This document shows, one piece after another, positions 26,381 to 35,910 of a DNA stretch of 64,000 nucleotides. Position numbers and translations under genes: made by a program. Within the stretch, counting starts at the first letter, position 1. Every line of letters starts with the position of its first letter. Under the pieces are notes generated by a model, which did no database searches, was not told the origin of the DNA, and saw nothing but the letters and a program-made list of their open reading frames with translations. The stretch comes from Xanthomonas sp. Leaf131. GTDB lineage: Bacteria > Pseudomonadota > Gammaproteobacteria > Xanthomonadales > Xanthomonadaceae. The stretch spans positions 619,142-683,141 of the forward strand of contig NZ_LMOG01000018.1 of assembly GCF_001423495.1 (NCBI RefSeq), given 5' to 3'.

Positions 26381-29300
26381 ATGACTTCTACCACCCTGGT
26401 CAGCATCGTCATGCCGACCTACAAGCCACGCTATTTCGCGCAGGCGCTGGACAGCGTGCTGGCGCAGACTTACACGGCGCTGGAGCTGGTGATCTGCGAC
26501 GACAACGCCGATGGCGCCATCGAGGCCGTGCTGGCGTCGAGGCTGGCTGACGCCCCATTTCCGATCCGCTACCACCGCAATACCCCCCGCCTCGGCGAAC
26601 TCGGCAGCACGGTCAAGGGGATCGGCCTGGCGCAGGGCGAATACATCAAGTTCCTGCACGACGACGACGTGCTGGAGCCGGACTGCGTCGCGCAGCTGGT
26701 CGGCGCAATGGAGCGCAACCCCGGCACCGCGCTGGCGTCCTCGCGCCGGCTGCGGATCGACGACGACGGTGCGCCGTTGCCGGACATCCTGGCCACCAGC
26801 TTCCCGTTTGCCGAGGATGTGCTGATCGACGGGCCGGAGCTGGTGTCGTTCCTGGCCGACCACGCCATCAACTTCATCGGCGAGCCGAGTTGCGTGCTTG
26901 CACGGCGCGCCGACCTGGTGGCGCTGGGTGGCGAGCTGATGATGTTGAACGGCAAGGCCATCCACTGGGTTGGCGACCTGGCGATCTACGTCAAACTGCT
27001 GCGTCACGGTAACCTGGCCTTGCTGTCCAGCCCGCTCACGCAGTTCCGCGTGTCCAGCGCGCAGTTCAGTCAGGCCGGCCGCGATCAGCCCGGTATCGGC
27101 GATCAAGGTCACGACGACCTGCGCCAGGGCATCCGCCAACTCGGCTGGCGGCGCGAGGGCGGCGACAACCGCCAGGTGCGTGTCGCCCCGCTTAGCCCGC
27201 ACAAGGCGCGGGTGTTCAAGTCGGTGGATCTGGTCAACGCCTTGATGCAGAGCTCAGGAATGGCCGAGCGCGTGTCGCCGGCCACCTGGTTGGGGGTGCG
27301 TCATCCCAGCACCGTGCAGCGCGCCTTGATCGATGCACGTTTGCAGGCGCATGCGGGCGGCCCGCGGATCGCAGTGATGGTGGTCGACAGCGACGGCGAT
27401 GCGGCGGCGGTGGCCGCAACCCAGGCCAGCCTGGCGGCAGTGGCTTGTTATCGGAACCAGCAGACCTGGGTGATCAGCAGCTCGCCGCAGCAGGCCGCCG
27501 AGCACGGCGAGCGCGGTGTGCTGATCGGTCCGGACGGCTTGGTGCCCGCGCTCAATCGGACCATCGCCACGCAACAGTCCACCGACTGGGTGCTGCTGGT
27601 CCAGGCCGGCAGCCTGTTCACCGCCAGTGGCCTGCTGATGCTGGCGCTGGAGATGCTCGCGCTGCCGGACACGTGTCAGGCCATCTACGCCGATGAAGTG
27701 GTCGCGCTGGACGGCGGTCAGCTGGGGCTGGCGATGCGGCCGGCGCTGTATCTGGACATGTTGCTGAGCTCACCGTCGACGATGTCGCGGCATTGGCTGT
27801 TCCGGCACCAGACGCTAGTGGCCGATGGCGGCTTTGCAACCGAAACGAGCGACGCCTTCGAACTGGATTACCAGCTTGGGCTGGTCGAACGCTACGGCCT
27901 GGCCTGCATCCAGCACATCGCCGAACCCTTGCTGGTGGCATCGGCCACCACGCGGCATGGCGACGAAGACGAGCAGCGCGCCATCAGCCGCCATCTTGCC
28001 GCGCGCGGGTACCTGGACGCAGTGGTGAGCAGCAACGGCCCCGGCCGGCACGCGGTGGATTACCGGCATGCACAGCAACCATTGGTCAGCATTCTGGTGC
28101 TGGTGGATGGACGCCTGGCGCAGGTGCAACGCTGCCTGGAAAGCGTGCTCGCCAACACCGGCTATCCGCACTACGAGCTGCTGTTGCTGGATCGCGGCGA
28201 CAGCGCCGAGCCGGCGCTACGCGACTGGCTGGCAGGCATCGACAAGCTCGGCCTGCAGCAGATCCGCGTGCTGCGCTTCGACGGTGCGCCCTCGCGCGAA
28301 GCGGCCTGCAATGCGGCGGCCGAGCAGGCACATGGGGAGGTGTTGCTGTGGTTGGCGGCCGGCGCCGCAGCGATCAAGGCCGATTGGCTGCCGCAGTTGC
28401 TCAACCACGCGCTGCGTCCCGAGGTCGGCGCGGTAGCCGGCAAGCTGCTGCGCAACGACGGCACCGTGCATCACGCCGGCTTGCTGCTGGGCCTGGGGGC
28501 ACCGGCAACGCGCGCATTCGAAGGGGCCGCGTTCGACGAATCGGGCTACCTGCAGCGGCTGCAACTCGATCAGAACTACAGCGCACTCAGCGGCGAGTGC
28601 CTGATGCTGCCGCGCCAACTGTTTCTGGACGCCGGCGGCTTTGCGCAGGAGCCGGCATTGGCGCAGTGGAGCGATGTCGATCTGTGCCTGCGCCTGCAGC
28701 AGGCCGGCTATCTCAATGTCTATGCCGCGCGCGCGCAGTTGTTGATCGACCCGCCCGACGCAGCGTCCGCCAGCGCTCTCGACGAAGAAGCGATGTACGC
28801 GCGTTGGCTGCCGGTGATGGCCAACGACCCGGCCTACAACCCCGGCTTCTCGCTGGATCCCGGCGCGGGCTTCAAGTTGGCCGACCCACGCGCCAGCTGG
28901 CGGCCGCTGCAATCGTGGCGACCACTGCCGACGGTCATCGCGCTACCTGCCGATATCGAAGGCTGCGGCCACTATCGGGTGATCCAGCCGCTGCGCGCCT
29001 TGCGCGAGGCCGGCATGGTCGAAGGGGTGCTGTTCAACGGCTATCTGGAGATCAGCGAGCTGGCGCGTCAGGATCCCGACGTGGTGATCCTGCAACGCCA
29101 GGTCGGCGAGCCGCGGTTGGAAGCGATGCGGCGGATGAAGGCGCTGTCGCGCGCATTCAAGGTCTACGAGCTCGACGACTACCTGCCCAACCTGCCGCTG
29201 AAGAATGCCCATCGCGAGCACATGCCCAAGGACATCCTCAAGACCGTGCGGCGCGGCCTGGGCATGGTGGACCGCTTCGTGGTCTCCACCCCGGCGCTGG

Positions 29301-29911
29301 CCGAGGCGTTCGCCGGGCTGCACAGCGACATCCGCGTGGCCGAAAACCGCCTGCCGCCGCATTGGTGGAACGCACTGCCGGAGCGTTCGCTCGAACGCGG
29401 ACGTCGCCCACGCATCGGCTGGGCCGGCGGCGCCAGCCACACCGGCGACCTGGAACTGATCGCCGATGTAGTACGCGAGCTGGCTGACGAGGTCGACTGG
29501 GTGTTCATGGGCATGTACCCGTTCGCGCTACGCCAGCACATCCATCACTTCCAGCCTGGCGTGCCGATCGATCACTACCCGGCCGCGCTGGCCGCGCTGG
29601 ATCTGGATCTGGCCCTGGCGCCGGTGGAGCAGAACCTGTTCAACGAGTGCAAGAGCAACCTGCGCCTGCTCGAATACGGTGCCTGCGGCTACCCGGTGAT
29701 CGCCAGCGACGTGCGCTGCTACCAAGGCAACCTGCCGGTGACGCTGGTGAAGAACCGCTACCGCGACTGGATCGGCGCGATCCGCGAGCACCTCGCCGAC
29801 CCGGCCGCTGCGGCGGCAAAGGGCGCGGCATTGCGTGAAGTGGTGCGTCGCGACTGGATGTTGACCGGCAGCAATCTCGATCGCTGGCGTGAGGCGTGGT
29901 TGCCGGATTAG
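26381..29911 (+). CDS. Large multidomain glycosyltransferase (GT2-GT2-GT4-like), candidate flagellin glycosyltransferase
   Basis: This protein has 1176 residues. An N-terminal GT2 domain (VSIVMPTYKPRYFAQALDSV, VICDDNADGAIEA, IKFLHDDDVLEPDC) is followed by a second GT2-like domain (about residues 560-830; LVSILVLVDGRLAQVQRCLESV, VGAVAGKLLRNDGTVHHAGL). The C-terminal GT-B-like domain reads VYELDDYLPNLP, IGWAGGASHTGDLELIADV and NLRLLEYGACGYPVIASDV. Related proteins in this position are sometimes annotated RfbC or Fgt. The start at 26381 is the ATG nearest the conserved domain; alternatives are 26339 and 26228. It is probably the enzyme that builds and/or attaches the glycan on flagellin. It is interrupted relative to the upstream operon by the tail-spike-like insert. 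Confidence 0.85.
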   Translation: MTSTTLVSIVMPTYKPRYFAQALDSVLAQTYTALELVICDDNADGAIEAVLASRLADAPFPIRYHRNTPRLGELGSTVKGIGLAQGEYIKFLHDDDVLEPDCVAQLVGAMERNPGTALASSRRLRIDDDGAPLPDILATSFPFAEDVLIDGPELVSFLADHAINFIGEPSCVLARRADLVALGGELMMLNGKAIHWVGDLAIYVKLLRHGNLALLSSPLTQFRVSSAQFSQAGRDQPGIGDQGHDDLRQGIRQLGWRREGGDNRQVRVAPLSPHKARVFKSVDLVNALMQSSGMAERVSPATWLGVRHPSTVQRALIDARLQAHAGGPRIAVMVVDSDGDAAAVAATQASLAAVACYRNQQTWVISSSPQQAAEHGERGVLIGPDGLVPALNRTIATQQSTDWVLLVQAGSLFTASGLLMLALEMLALPDTCQAIYADEVVALDGGQLGLAMRPALYLDMLLSSPSTMSRHWLFRHQTLVADGGFATETSDAFELDYQLGLVERYGLACIQHIAEPLLVASATTRHGDEDEQRAISRHLAARGYLDAVVSSNGPGRHAVDYRHAQQPLVSILVLVDGRLAQVQRCLESVLANTGYPHYELLLLDRGDSAEPALRDWLAGIDKLGLQQIRVLRFDGAPSREAACNAAAEQAHGEVLLWLAAGAAAIKADWLPQLLNHALRPEVGAVAGKLLRNDGTVHHAGLLLGLGAPATRAFEGAAFDESGYLQRLQLDQNYSALSGECLMLPRQLFLDAGGFAQEPALAQWSDVDLCLRLQQAGYLNVYAARAQLLIDPPDAASASALDEEAMYARWLPVMANDPAYNPGFSLDPGAGFKLADPRASWRPLQSWRPLPTVIALPADIEGCGHYRVIQPLRALREAGMVEGVLFNGYLEISELARQDPDVVILQRQVGEPRLEAMRRMKALSRAFKVYELDDYLPNLPLKNAHREHMPKDILKTVRRGLGMVDRFVVSTPALAEAFAGLHSDIRVAENRLPPHWWNALPERSLERGRRPRIGWAGGASHTGDLELIADVVRELADEVDWVFMGMYPFALRQHIHHFQPGVPIDHYPAALAALDLDLALAPVEQNLFNECKSNLRLLEYGACGYPVIASDVRCYQGNLPVTLVKNRYRDWIGAIREHLADPAAAAAKGAALREVVRRDWMLTGSNLDRWREAWLPD

Positions 29912-30075
29912 TGGATCAAGGGCGCGGTGCGGGCGCCGCCTCCGGGGCTTGTTGTCATCAGGCCAAGCGAAGCCGGCCCGGTTCAATCGGCTTGCAGCGA
30001 CTCTGATGTGGAGTCGTAGCGTCGCTTGGCCGCCTTCAAACGCTGAGTCGGTCGAGGGCGCGGCGCCCTCACCGC

Positions 30076-30143
30076 TCGCGGGACACGCCGTGAATCCGTC
30101 CGTGGAGGCTCCTTGGCGGCATCCATGCCGCCAAGGGTCCCGC
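30076..30143 (+). repeat. Hairpin repeat copy A
   Basis: A 68-base unit begins TCGCGGGACACGCCGTGAAT and ends GGTCCCGC. An internal perfect 12-base stem lies at 30111-30136, CCTTGGCGGCAT with its complement around CC. It is matched in inverted orientation by copy B at 30237-30306. Confidence 0.85.
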
Positions 30144-30236
30144 AATCGGCAAGGGCACCGCACCAGAAAGATGGCTGGCCGCATTGTTGAAAACCATGCA
30201 AACCGACCATCTCGACTGGTCCTTGCCCGCTCACCG

Positions 30237-30306
30237 TCGCGGGACCTTACGCGGCATGGATGCCGCGTAAGAGCCTCCATGGACGGATTCACGGCGTGTC
30301 CCGCGA
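30237..30306 (-). repeat. Hairpin repeat copy B (inverted relative to A)
   Basis: The reverse complement of this unit aligns with copy A over its full length. The internal stem (30246-30271) is CTTACGCGGCAT with its perfect complement. It differs from A's stem, but both arms changed together, so pairing is conserved. Confidence 0.85.
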
Positions 30307-30427
30307 TGGTGGGCGGGCAAGGGCCCTGCAGCCAAGCCGCAAAACCCGCTGCTTCGCAACCAACCTGAAAGTTGATCGATGATCATGTAAAAAGCCGCTT
30401 GCCGCGCGACGTGCGTTGGACGTTGCA

Positions 30428-30462
30428 CGTCGGACGTCGGACGTCGGACGTCGGACGTCGCA
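30428..30462. repeat. CGTCGGA heptanucleotide tandem repeat
   Basis: Five head-to-tail copies of the heptamer CGTCGGA, the last with one change, follow a degenerate lead-in copy. Each junction creates the palindrome GACGTC. Such a tract may vary in copy number. Confidence 0.85.
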
Positions 30463-30542
30463 TCAGTATCGGACAAGGTGCAGCACGCACGGCTCTTGAG
30501 CGTGCCCACCGATCATCTCGACTACTCCTGGTCCCACCACCG

Positions 30543-30612
30543 TCGCAGGACTTCATGCGGTACGGATACTGCATGAGAGCCTGAAGGTACGGGAAGGCAC
30601 ATCCGGCGATGG
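30543..30612 (-). repeat. Hairpin repeat copy C (diverged)
   Basis: This more diverged third member has the same orientation as B. It shares GAGAGCCT and CCGGCGATGG-type flanks. Its internal stem at 30552-30575 keeps mostly Watson-Crick or wobble pairing despite many base changes. Confidence 0.65.
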
Positions 30613-30729
30613 AGAGCGGGCACTGCTCCCGCAACCACGCCACAGACCCGACGCCCTCCAGCCAAGTCCCCTGCGCCATCACCAGCGCCGCACCCATCCG
30701 CGGCTGATTAAAGCCCCTCCCCGCCCCCG

Positions 30730-30747
30730 GCGCCGGAATCCCGGCGC
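30730..30747 (+). promoter_or_regulatory. Upstream box of the fliE sigma-54 promoter
   Basis: GCGCCGGAATCCCGGCGC is a near-palindrome that ends six bases before the -24 GG. Similar boxes occur in front of flhF (54280-54297) and more weakly fliL (37783-37800). It may be a binding site for FleQ or another regulator (inference). Confidence 0.45.
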
Positions 30748-30751
30748 AGTT

Positions 30752-30768
30752 TCGGCACGCCGCTTGCA
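30752..30768 (+). promoter_or_regulatory. Sigma-54 promoter of the fliE operon
   Basis: TCGGCACGCCGCTTGCA has GG at 30754-30755 and GC at 30766-30767, 10 bases apart, and TTGCA intact. It lies 34 bases upstream of fliE. Confidence 0.85.
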
Positions 30769-30801
30769 TTGGTGTGGATGCCTCCCTGGCTGACCGCACC
30801 C

Positions 30802-31173
30802 ATGAGCGACTCCGTTACCTCCATCCTCTCGCAGATCCGCAGCTACCAGACGCAGATGGGCCAAGGCCCGATGGGCGCGGTGGGCGATGCGGCGCGCGGC
30901 AATCAGATCCAGGGGCTGGCCGGTACGCAGGGCACCCCGGCCACGCAGGCACCGAGCTTCAGCGAGACCTTGCGCGGCGCCATCGGCGGCGTCAACGAGG
31001 CCCAGCAGAAGTCCGGCGCGCTGGCCAAGGCATTCGAAATGGGCGACCCCAGTGCCGATCTGGCACGGGTCATGGTCGCCTCTCAGCAGTCCCAGGTGGC
31101 CTTCCGCGCCACCGTGGAAGTCCGCAACCGTCTCGTCCAGGCTTATCAGGACGTCATGAACATGCCGCTGTAA
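30802..31173 (+). CDS. fliE: Flagellar hook-basal body protein FliE
   Basis: FliE connects the MS ring to the proximal rod and is the first exported rod protein. The 123-residue product starts MSDSVTSILSQIRSYQ. The in-frame ATG 33 bases upstream falls within the expected promoter-proximal leader and is less likely. The conserved C-terminal half (FSETLRGAIGGVNEAQQKS, ADLARVMVASQQSQVAFRATVEVRNRLVQAYQDVMNM) is typical. It is the first gene of the fliEFGHIJK operon, with fliF starting 13 bases after it. Confidence 0.96.
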   Translation: MSDSVTSILSQIRSYQTQMGQGPMGAVGDAARGNQIQGLAGTQGTPATQAPSFSETLRGAIGGVNEAQQKSGALAKAFEMGDPSADLARVMVASQQSQVAFRATVEVRNRLVQAYQDVMNMPL

Positions 31174-31186
31174 GGGTTGACGACAC

Positions 31187-32917
31187 ATGGCACTCGCGAT
31201 TTCCAAAGAAAATATCAACCAGAACGCCGAGAAGGCCGGGCAATGGTTCGACCGTGTCCGTAGCCTGCAGATCACCCGCAAGCTGACCATGATGGCGATG
31301 ATCGCCCTGGCGGTGGGCGCCGGTCTGGCGGTGTTCTACTGGTCGCAGAAGCCCGGTTACCAGTCGCTGTATACCGGCCTGGACGACAAGGGCAATGCCG
31401 AAGCGGCCGACCTGCTGCGTACCGCGCAGATCCCGTACAAGATCGACCAGAACACCGGCGCCATCTCGGTGCCGCAGGATCGCCTGTACGACGCCCGCCT
31501 GAAGCTGGCCGGCTCCGGCCTGACCGGCAAGGAAACCGGCGGCGGCTTCGAGCTGATGGAAAAAGACCCCGGCTTCGGCGTCAGCCAGTTCGTGGAAAAC
31601 GCCCGTTACCAGCACGCCCTGGAAACCGAATTGTCGCGCACCATCGGCACCCTGCGCCCGGTGCGCGAGGCCCGCGTGCATCTGGCCATTCCCAAGCCCA
31701 GCGCCTTCACCCGCCAGCGTGACGTGGCCAGCGCCTCGGTGGTGCTGGAGCTGCGCGGCGGCCAGGGCCTGGAGCGCAACCAGGTCGACGCCATCGTCAA
31801 CCTGGTCGCCTCCAGCATCCCGGACATGACCCCCGAGCGCGTGACCGTGGTCGACCAGAGCGGCCGCATGCTCTCCATCGCCGACCCCAACAGCGATGCC
31901 GCCCAGCACGCCGCCCAGTTCGAACAGGTGCGTCGCCAGGAGAGTTCCTACAACCAGCGCATCCGCGAACTGCTCGAGCCGATGACCGGCGCCGGCCGGG
32001 TCAACCCGGAAGTCAGCGTGGACATGGACTTCTCGGTGGTCGAAGAAGCCCGCGAGCTCTACAACGGCGAGCCGGCCAAGCTGCGCAGCGAGCAGATCAA
32101 CGACACCAGCACCAGCGCCACCGGCCCGCAGGGCCCGCCGGGCGCCACCAGCAACAGCCCCGGCCAGCCGCCGGCGCCGGCCGCCAACGCCACTGCCGGC
32201 GCACCGGGTACCCCGGCTGCTGCCAACGGCCAGGCCGCCGCGCCTGCCGCACCGACCGAGAGTTCCAAGAGCGCCACCCGCAATTACGAATTGGACCGGA
32301 CCTTGCAACACACCCGTCAGCCGGCTGGCCGCATCAAGCGGGTGTCGGTGGCGGTGCTGCTGGACAACGTGCCGCGTCCCGGTGCCAAGGGCAAGATCGT
32401 CGAGCAGCCGCTGACGGCCGCCGAGCTCACCCGCATCGAAGGCCTGGTCAAGCAGGCAGTAGGGTTCGACGCGGCACGTGGCGACACGGTGTCGGTGATG
32501 AATGCCCCGTTCGTGCGTGAAGCGGTGGCGGGCGAGGAAGGCCCGAAGTGGTGGGAAGACCCGCGCGTGCAGAACGGTCTGCGCCTGCTGGTAGGTGCGG
32601 TGGTGGTACTGGCGCTGCTGTTCGGTGTGGTGCGCCCCACCCTGCGTCAACTCACTGGCGTGACCGTGGTCAAGGACAAGCAGCGCAAGGGTGGCAACGA
32701 TGGCACTCCACAGAGCGCCGACGTGCGGATGGTCGAAGACAACGACCTGATGCCCGGCCTTGAAGAAGATACCGCGCAGATCGGTCAGGAACGCAAGACC
32801 CCGATCGCCCTGCCGGACGCCTACGAAGAACGCATGCGGGTCGCACGCGAAGCAGTCAAAGCCGATTCAAAACGTGTCGCACAAGTCGTGAAGGGATGGG
32901 TCGCCAGTGAAGCCTGA
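31187..32917 (+). CDS. fliF: Flagellar MS-ring protein FliF
   Basis: FliF forms the inner-membrane MS ring, the base on which the motor and export gate assemble. The 576-residue product has a transmembrane helix near residues 34-53 and a second near 464-484. The large periplasmic ring-building domains lie between them (YKIDQNTGAISVPQDRLYDARLKLA, ERVTVVDQSGRMLS). A Pro/Ala-rich loop occupies about residues 310-355. The cytoplasmic C-terminal tail, which binds FliG, follows. It overlaps the fliG start by 11 bases. Confidence 0.97.
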   Translation: MALAISKENINQNAEKAGQWFDRVRSLQITRKLTMMAMIALAVGAGLAVFYWSQKPGYQSLYTGLDDKGNAEAADLLRTAQIPYKIDQNTGAISVPQDRLYDARLKLAGSGLTGKETGGGFELMEKDPGFGVSQFVENARYQHALETELSRTIGTLRPVREARVHLAIPKPSAFTRQRDVASASVVLELRGGQGLERNQVDAIVNLVASSIPDMTPERVTVVDQSGRMLSIADPNSDAAQHAAQFEQVRRQESSYNQRIRELLEPMTGAGRVNPEVSVDMDFSVVEEARELYNGEPAKLRSEQINDTSTSATGPQGPPGATSNSPGQPPAPAANATAGAPGTPAAANGQAAAPAAPTESSKSATRNYELDRTLQHTRQPAGRIKRVSVAVLLDNVPRPGAKGKIVEQPLTAAELTRIEGLVKQAVGFDAARGDTVSVMNAPFVREAVAGEEGPKWWEDPRVQNGLRLLVGAVVVLALLFGVVRPTLRQLTGVTVVKDKQRKGGNDGTPQSADVRMVEDNDLMPGLEEDTAQIGQERKTPIALPDAYEERMRVAREAVKADSKRVAQVVKGWVASEA

Positions 32918-33917
32918 TACACCGCCGATGACCGGAGTGCAGCGCGCCGCCGTGCTGTTGCTGTCGCTTGGGGAAAGCGACGCCGCCGAAGTGCTCAAGC
33001 ATATGGACCCCAAGGAGGTGCAGAAGATCGGCATCGCCATGGCCACCATGACCGGCATCTCGCGCGACCAGGTCGAGCGGGTGATGGACGACTTCAACGG
33101 CGAGCTGGCCGGCAAGACCTCGCTGGGCGTGGGCGCCGACGACTACATCCGCAACGTGCTGATCCAGGCGCTGGGCGCCGACAAGGCCGGTGGCCTGATC
33201 GACCGCATCCTGCTCGGCCGCAACACCACCGGTCTGGACACCCTGAAGTGGATGGACCCGCGCGCGGTCGCCGACCTGGTGCGCAACGAACACCCGCAGA
33301 TCATCGCCATCGTCATGGCGCATCTGGACAGCGACCAGGCCGCCGAGGCGCTGAAGCTGCTGCCCGAGCGCACCCGCGCCGACGTGCTGCTGCGCATCGC
33401 CACCCTGGACGGCATCCCGCCGAATGCATTGAGCGAGCTCAACGACATCATGGAGCGCCAGTTTGCCGGCAACCAGAATCTGAAGTCGTCTAACGTGGGC
33501 GGCATCAAGGTCGCCGCCAACATCCTCAACTTCCTGGACACCGGCGCCGATCAAGGCGTGCTGGGCGAGATCGGCAAGATCGACGCCGACCTGGCCAGCA
33601 AGATCCAGGACCTGATGTTCGTCTTCGACAACCTGGTGGACCTGGACGACCGCGGCCTGCAGACGCTGCTGCGCGAAGTCTCCGGCGAGCGCCTGGGCCT
33701 GGCCCTGCGCGGCGCCGACACCAAGGTGCGCGAGAAGATCACCCGCAACATGTCCCAGCGCGCCGCCGAGATCCTGCTCGAAGATATGGAAGCGCGTGGC
33801 CCGGTACGCCTGGCCGACGTGGAAGCGGCGCAGAAGGAAATCCTCACCATCGTCCGCCGCCTGGCTGACGAAGGCGCCATCAGCCTCGGCGGCGCCGGTG
33901 CGGAGGCGATGGTATGA
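32907..33917 (+). CDS. fliG: Flagellar motor switch protein FliG
   Basis: FliG couples the C ring to the stator and receives torque. It has 336 residues. The GTG at 32907 is used; an ATG at 32928 would shorten it by seven residues. It contains the FliF-binding N-terminal domain (GVQRAAVLLLSLGESDAAEVLKHMDPKEVQKI) and the middle domain with EHPQIIAIVMAHLD. The charged C-terminal torque helix is EDMEARGPVRLADVEAAQKEIL. Position and length are standard. Confidence 0.97.
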   Translation: MKPDTPPMTGVQRAAVLLLSLGESDAAEVLKHMDPKEVQKIGIAMATMTGISRDQVERVMDDFNGELAGKTSLGVGADDYIRNVLIQALGADKAGGLIDRILLGRNTTGLDTLKWMDPRAVADLVRNEHPQIIAIVMAHLDSDQAAEALKLLPERTRADVLLRIATLDGIPPNALSELNDIMERQFAGNQNLKSSNVGGIKVAANILNFLDTGADQGVLGEIGKIDADLASKIQDLMFVFDNLVDLDDRGLQTLLREVSGERLGLALRGADTKVREKITRNMSQRAAEILLEDMEARGPVRLADVEAAQKEILTIVRRLADEGAISLGGAGAEAMV

Positions 33918-34534
33918 ACGACATCGTCACCCGCTGGCTGGCCCCCGACCTGCACATGGCGCCGGCGCTGCCGGAAACCGACTTCGACGAACCGGCGGTG
34001 TACGAGCCGGTGCTGCGTCCGCCGACCCTGGAAGAAATCCAGGCCATCGAAGACGCCGCCCGTCAGGAAGGGCTGGAGCGCGGGCATGCCGAAGGCTTCG
34101 CCCAGGGCCAGTCCGAGGTGCGCCGGTTGACCGCGCAGATCGACGGCATCCTGGACAACTTCACCCGCCCGCTGGCGCGGCTGGAGAACGAAGTGGTCGG
34201 TGCGCTCGGCGAGCTGGCCGTGCGCATTGCAGGTTCCCTGGTCGGGCGTGCCTACCAGGTCGAACCGCAGCTGCTGGCCGATCTGGTGCAAGAAGCCATC
34301 GACGCGGTCGGCAGTGCCGGGCGCGAAGTGGAAGTGCGCCTGCACCCGGACGACATCACCGCGCTGCTGCCGCATCTGGCGCCCAGCAGCACCACCCGCG
34401 TGGCCCCGGACCTGAGCCTGAGCCGCGGCGACCTGCGCGTGCACGCCGAAAGCGTGCGCGTGGACGGCACCCTGGATGCGCGCCTGCGGGCCGCGCTGGA
34501 GACAGTCATGCGTAAATCCGGAGCGGGCCTGTGA
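33914..34534 (+). CDS. fliH: Flagellar export ATPase regulator FliH
   Basis: FliH is the stator-like partner that inhibits and positions the export ATPase FliI. The 206-residue product has an acidic N-terminus, a glycine-spaced helix typical of FliH ([21 protein letters not shown], with small residues every four) and a C-terminal V-ATPase E-subunit-like part ([21 protein letters not shown]). It overlaps fliG and fliI by four bases each. Confidence 0.93.
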   Translation: MNDIVTRWLAPDLHMAPALPETDFDEPAVYEPVLRPPTLEEIQAIEDAARQEGLERGHAEGFAQGQSEVRRLTAQIDGILDNFTRPLARLENEVVGALGELAVRIAGSLVGRAYQVEPQLLADLVQEAIDAVGSAGREVEVRLHPDDITALLPHLAPSSTTRVAPDLSLSRGDLRVHAESVRVDGTLDARLRAALETVMRKSGAGL

Positions 34535-35907
34535 GCGCCCTGTTGGGAGCCACCCCGGCCGACTGGCTGGATGCGCGCAACCTGCGCCTGGCCACCCGCC
34601 TGAGCGGGCTGGGGCTGGAGCCCACTGCCGGCCGCACCCTGATCCGCGAGGGCATCCTGCGCCGCGCGGTCGGCCTGACCCTGGAAGCCACCGGCTGCGA
34701 AGCGCCGATGGGCGCCACCTGCAAGGTCGAAGTGGACGGCGGTTGGGTCGATGCCGAAGTGGTCGGCTTTGCCGGCGAACGCACCTATCTGATGCCCAGC
34801 GCCGAATTGCATGGCCTGCTGCCGAACGCCCGTGTGGTGCCCTCGCGGCGGCGCGGCGGCGTGGAAGTGGGCGAAGGCCTGCTCGGCCGCGTCATCGACA
34901 GCGACGGCACCCCGCTCGACGGCAAGGGCCCGATCCGCGGCGAAGGCAGCGTCAGCATGGCCGGCGTGTCGATCAACCCGCTGGCGCGCGAACCCATCAC
35001 CACCTCGTTGGATGTCGGCGTGCGCGCCATCAACGCGCTGCTGCCGATCGGCCGCGGCCAGCGTGTCGGCCTGTTCGCCGGCTCCGGCGTCGGTAAATCG
35101 ACACTGCTCGGCATGATGACCCGCTTCACCTCGGCCGACGTGATCGTGGTCGGGTTGATCGGCGAACGTGGTCGCGAAGTGCGCGACTTCGTCGAAACCA
35201 CCCTGGGCGAAGAAGGCCTGCGCCGCGCCGTGGTGGTGGCCGCCCCGGCCGACCGCCCGCCGTTGGCGCGTCTGCACGGCGCCTACCGCGCCACCGCCAT
35301 CGCCGAATGGTTCCGCGACCAGGGCTTGAACGTGCTGCTGCTGATGGATTCGCTGACCCGTTTCGCCCAGGCGCAACGCGAGATCGGCCTGTCGGTCGGC
35401 GAGCCGCCAACCACCCGCGGCTACCCGCCGTCGGTGTTCGCCAAATTGCCGGCGCTGGTGGAACGCGCCGGCAACGGCGCCAAGGGCCGCGGCTCGATCA
35501 CTGCCTTCTACACCGTGTTGACCGAAGGCGACGACCCGCAGGACCCGATCGCCGACGCCGCACGCGCCATTCTCGACGGCCACATCCTGCTCTCGCGTCG
35601 GGTTGCCGACAGCGGCCTGTATCCGGCCATCGATGTCGAATCCTCGGTCAGCCGCGTGGTGCAGGACATCGCCGACGACACCTGGCGCCTGCGCATCCGC
35701 AAGCTCAAGCGGTTGCTGTCGGCCTACACCGCCAACCGCGACCTGATCGCCATCGGCGCCTACCAGCGCGGCAGCGACCCGGCCACCGACGAAGCATTGG
35801 CGCGTTGGCCGGAGATCGTCGACTTCCTCGGCCAGGACGTCCACCGGGCCGCCGACCTGCCCGACAGCCTGTCCGCATTGCAGCGGCTGGTCGAACCCGA
35901 GAACTAA
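34531..35907 (+). CDS. fliI: Flagellum-specific export ATPase FliI
   Basis: FliI is the hexameric type III export ATPase. The 458-residue product starts at a GTG overlapping the fliH stop. Walker A GSGVGKST lies near residue 185, [10 protein letters not shown] and [17 protein letters not shown] (Walker B) follow, and the typical [17 protein letters not shown] and [20 protein letters not shown] segments are intact. All features of an active enzyme are present. Confidence 0.98.
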   Translation: MSALLGATPADWLDARNLRLATRLSGLGLEPTAGRTLIREGILRRAVGLTLEATGCEAPMGATCKVEVDGGWVDAEVVGFAGERTYLMPSAELHGLLPNARVVPSRRRGGVEVGEGLLGRVIDSDGTPLDGKGPIRGEGSVSMAGVSINPLAREPITTSLDVGVRAINALLPIGRGQRVGLFAGSGVGKSTLLGMMTRFTSADVIVVGLIGERGREVRDFVETTLGEEGLRRAVVVAAPADRPPLARLHGAYRATAIAEWFRDQGLNVLLLMDSLTRFAQAQREIGLSVGEPPTTRGYPPSVFAKLPALVERAGNGAKGRGSITAFYTVLTEGDDPQDPIADAARAILDGHILLSRRVADSGLYPAIDVESSVSRVVQDIADDTWRLRIRKLKRLLSAYTANRDLIAIGAYQRGSDPATDEALARWPEIVDFLGQDVHRAADLPDSLSALQRLVEPEN

Positions 35908-35910
35908 TCC

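Larger units (their letters stand above)
29912..30729. other. Repeat-rich intergenic region between the island and fliE
   Basis: This gap of over 800 bases has no supported gene. It contains three members of a hairpin-forming repeat (30076-30143, 30237-30306, 30543-30612) and a five-unit CGTCGGA tandem repeat (30428-30462). The sigma-54 promoter of fliE and its upstream box follow. Short open frames across it have no recognisable motifs. Confidence 0.7.

Noticed and set aside
30418..30462. CRISPR array
   Set aside because: Units are only seven bases and contiguous, with no spacers and no cas genes; it is a microsatellite.
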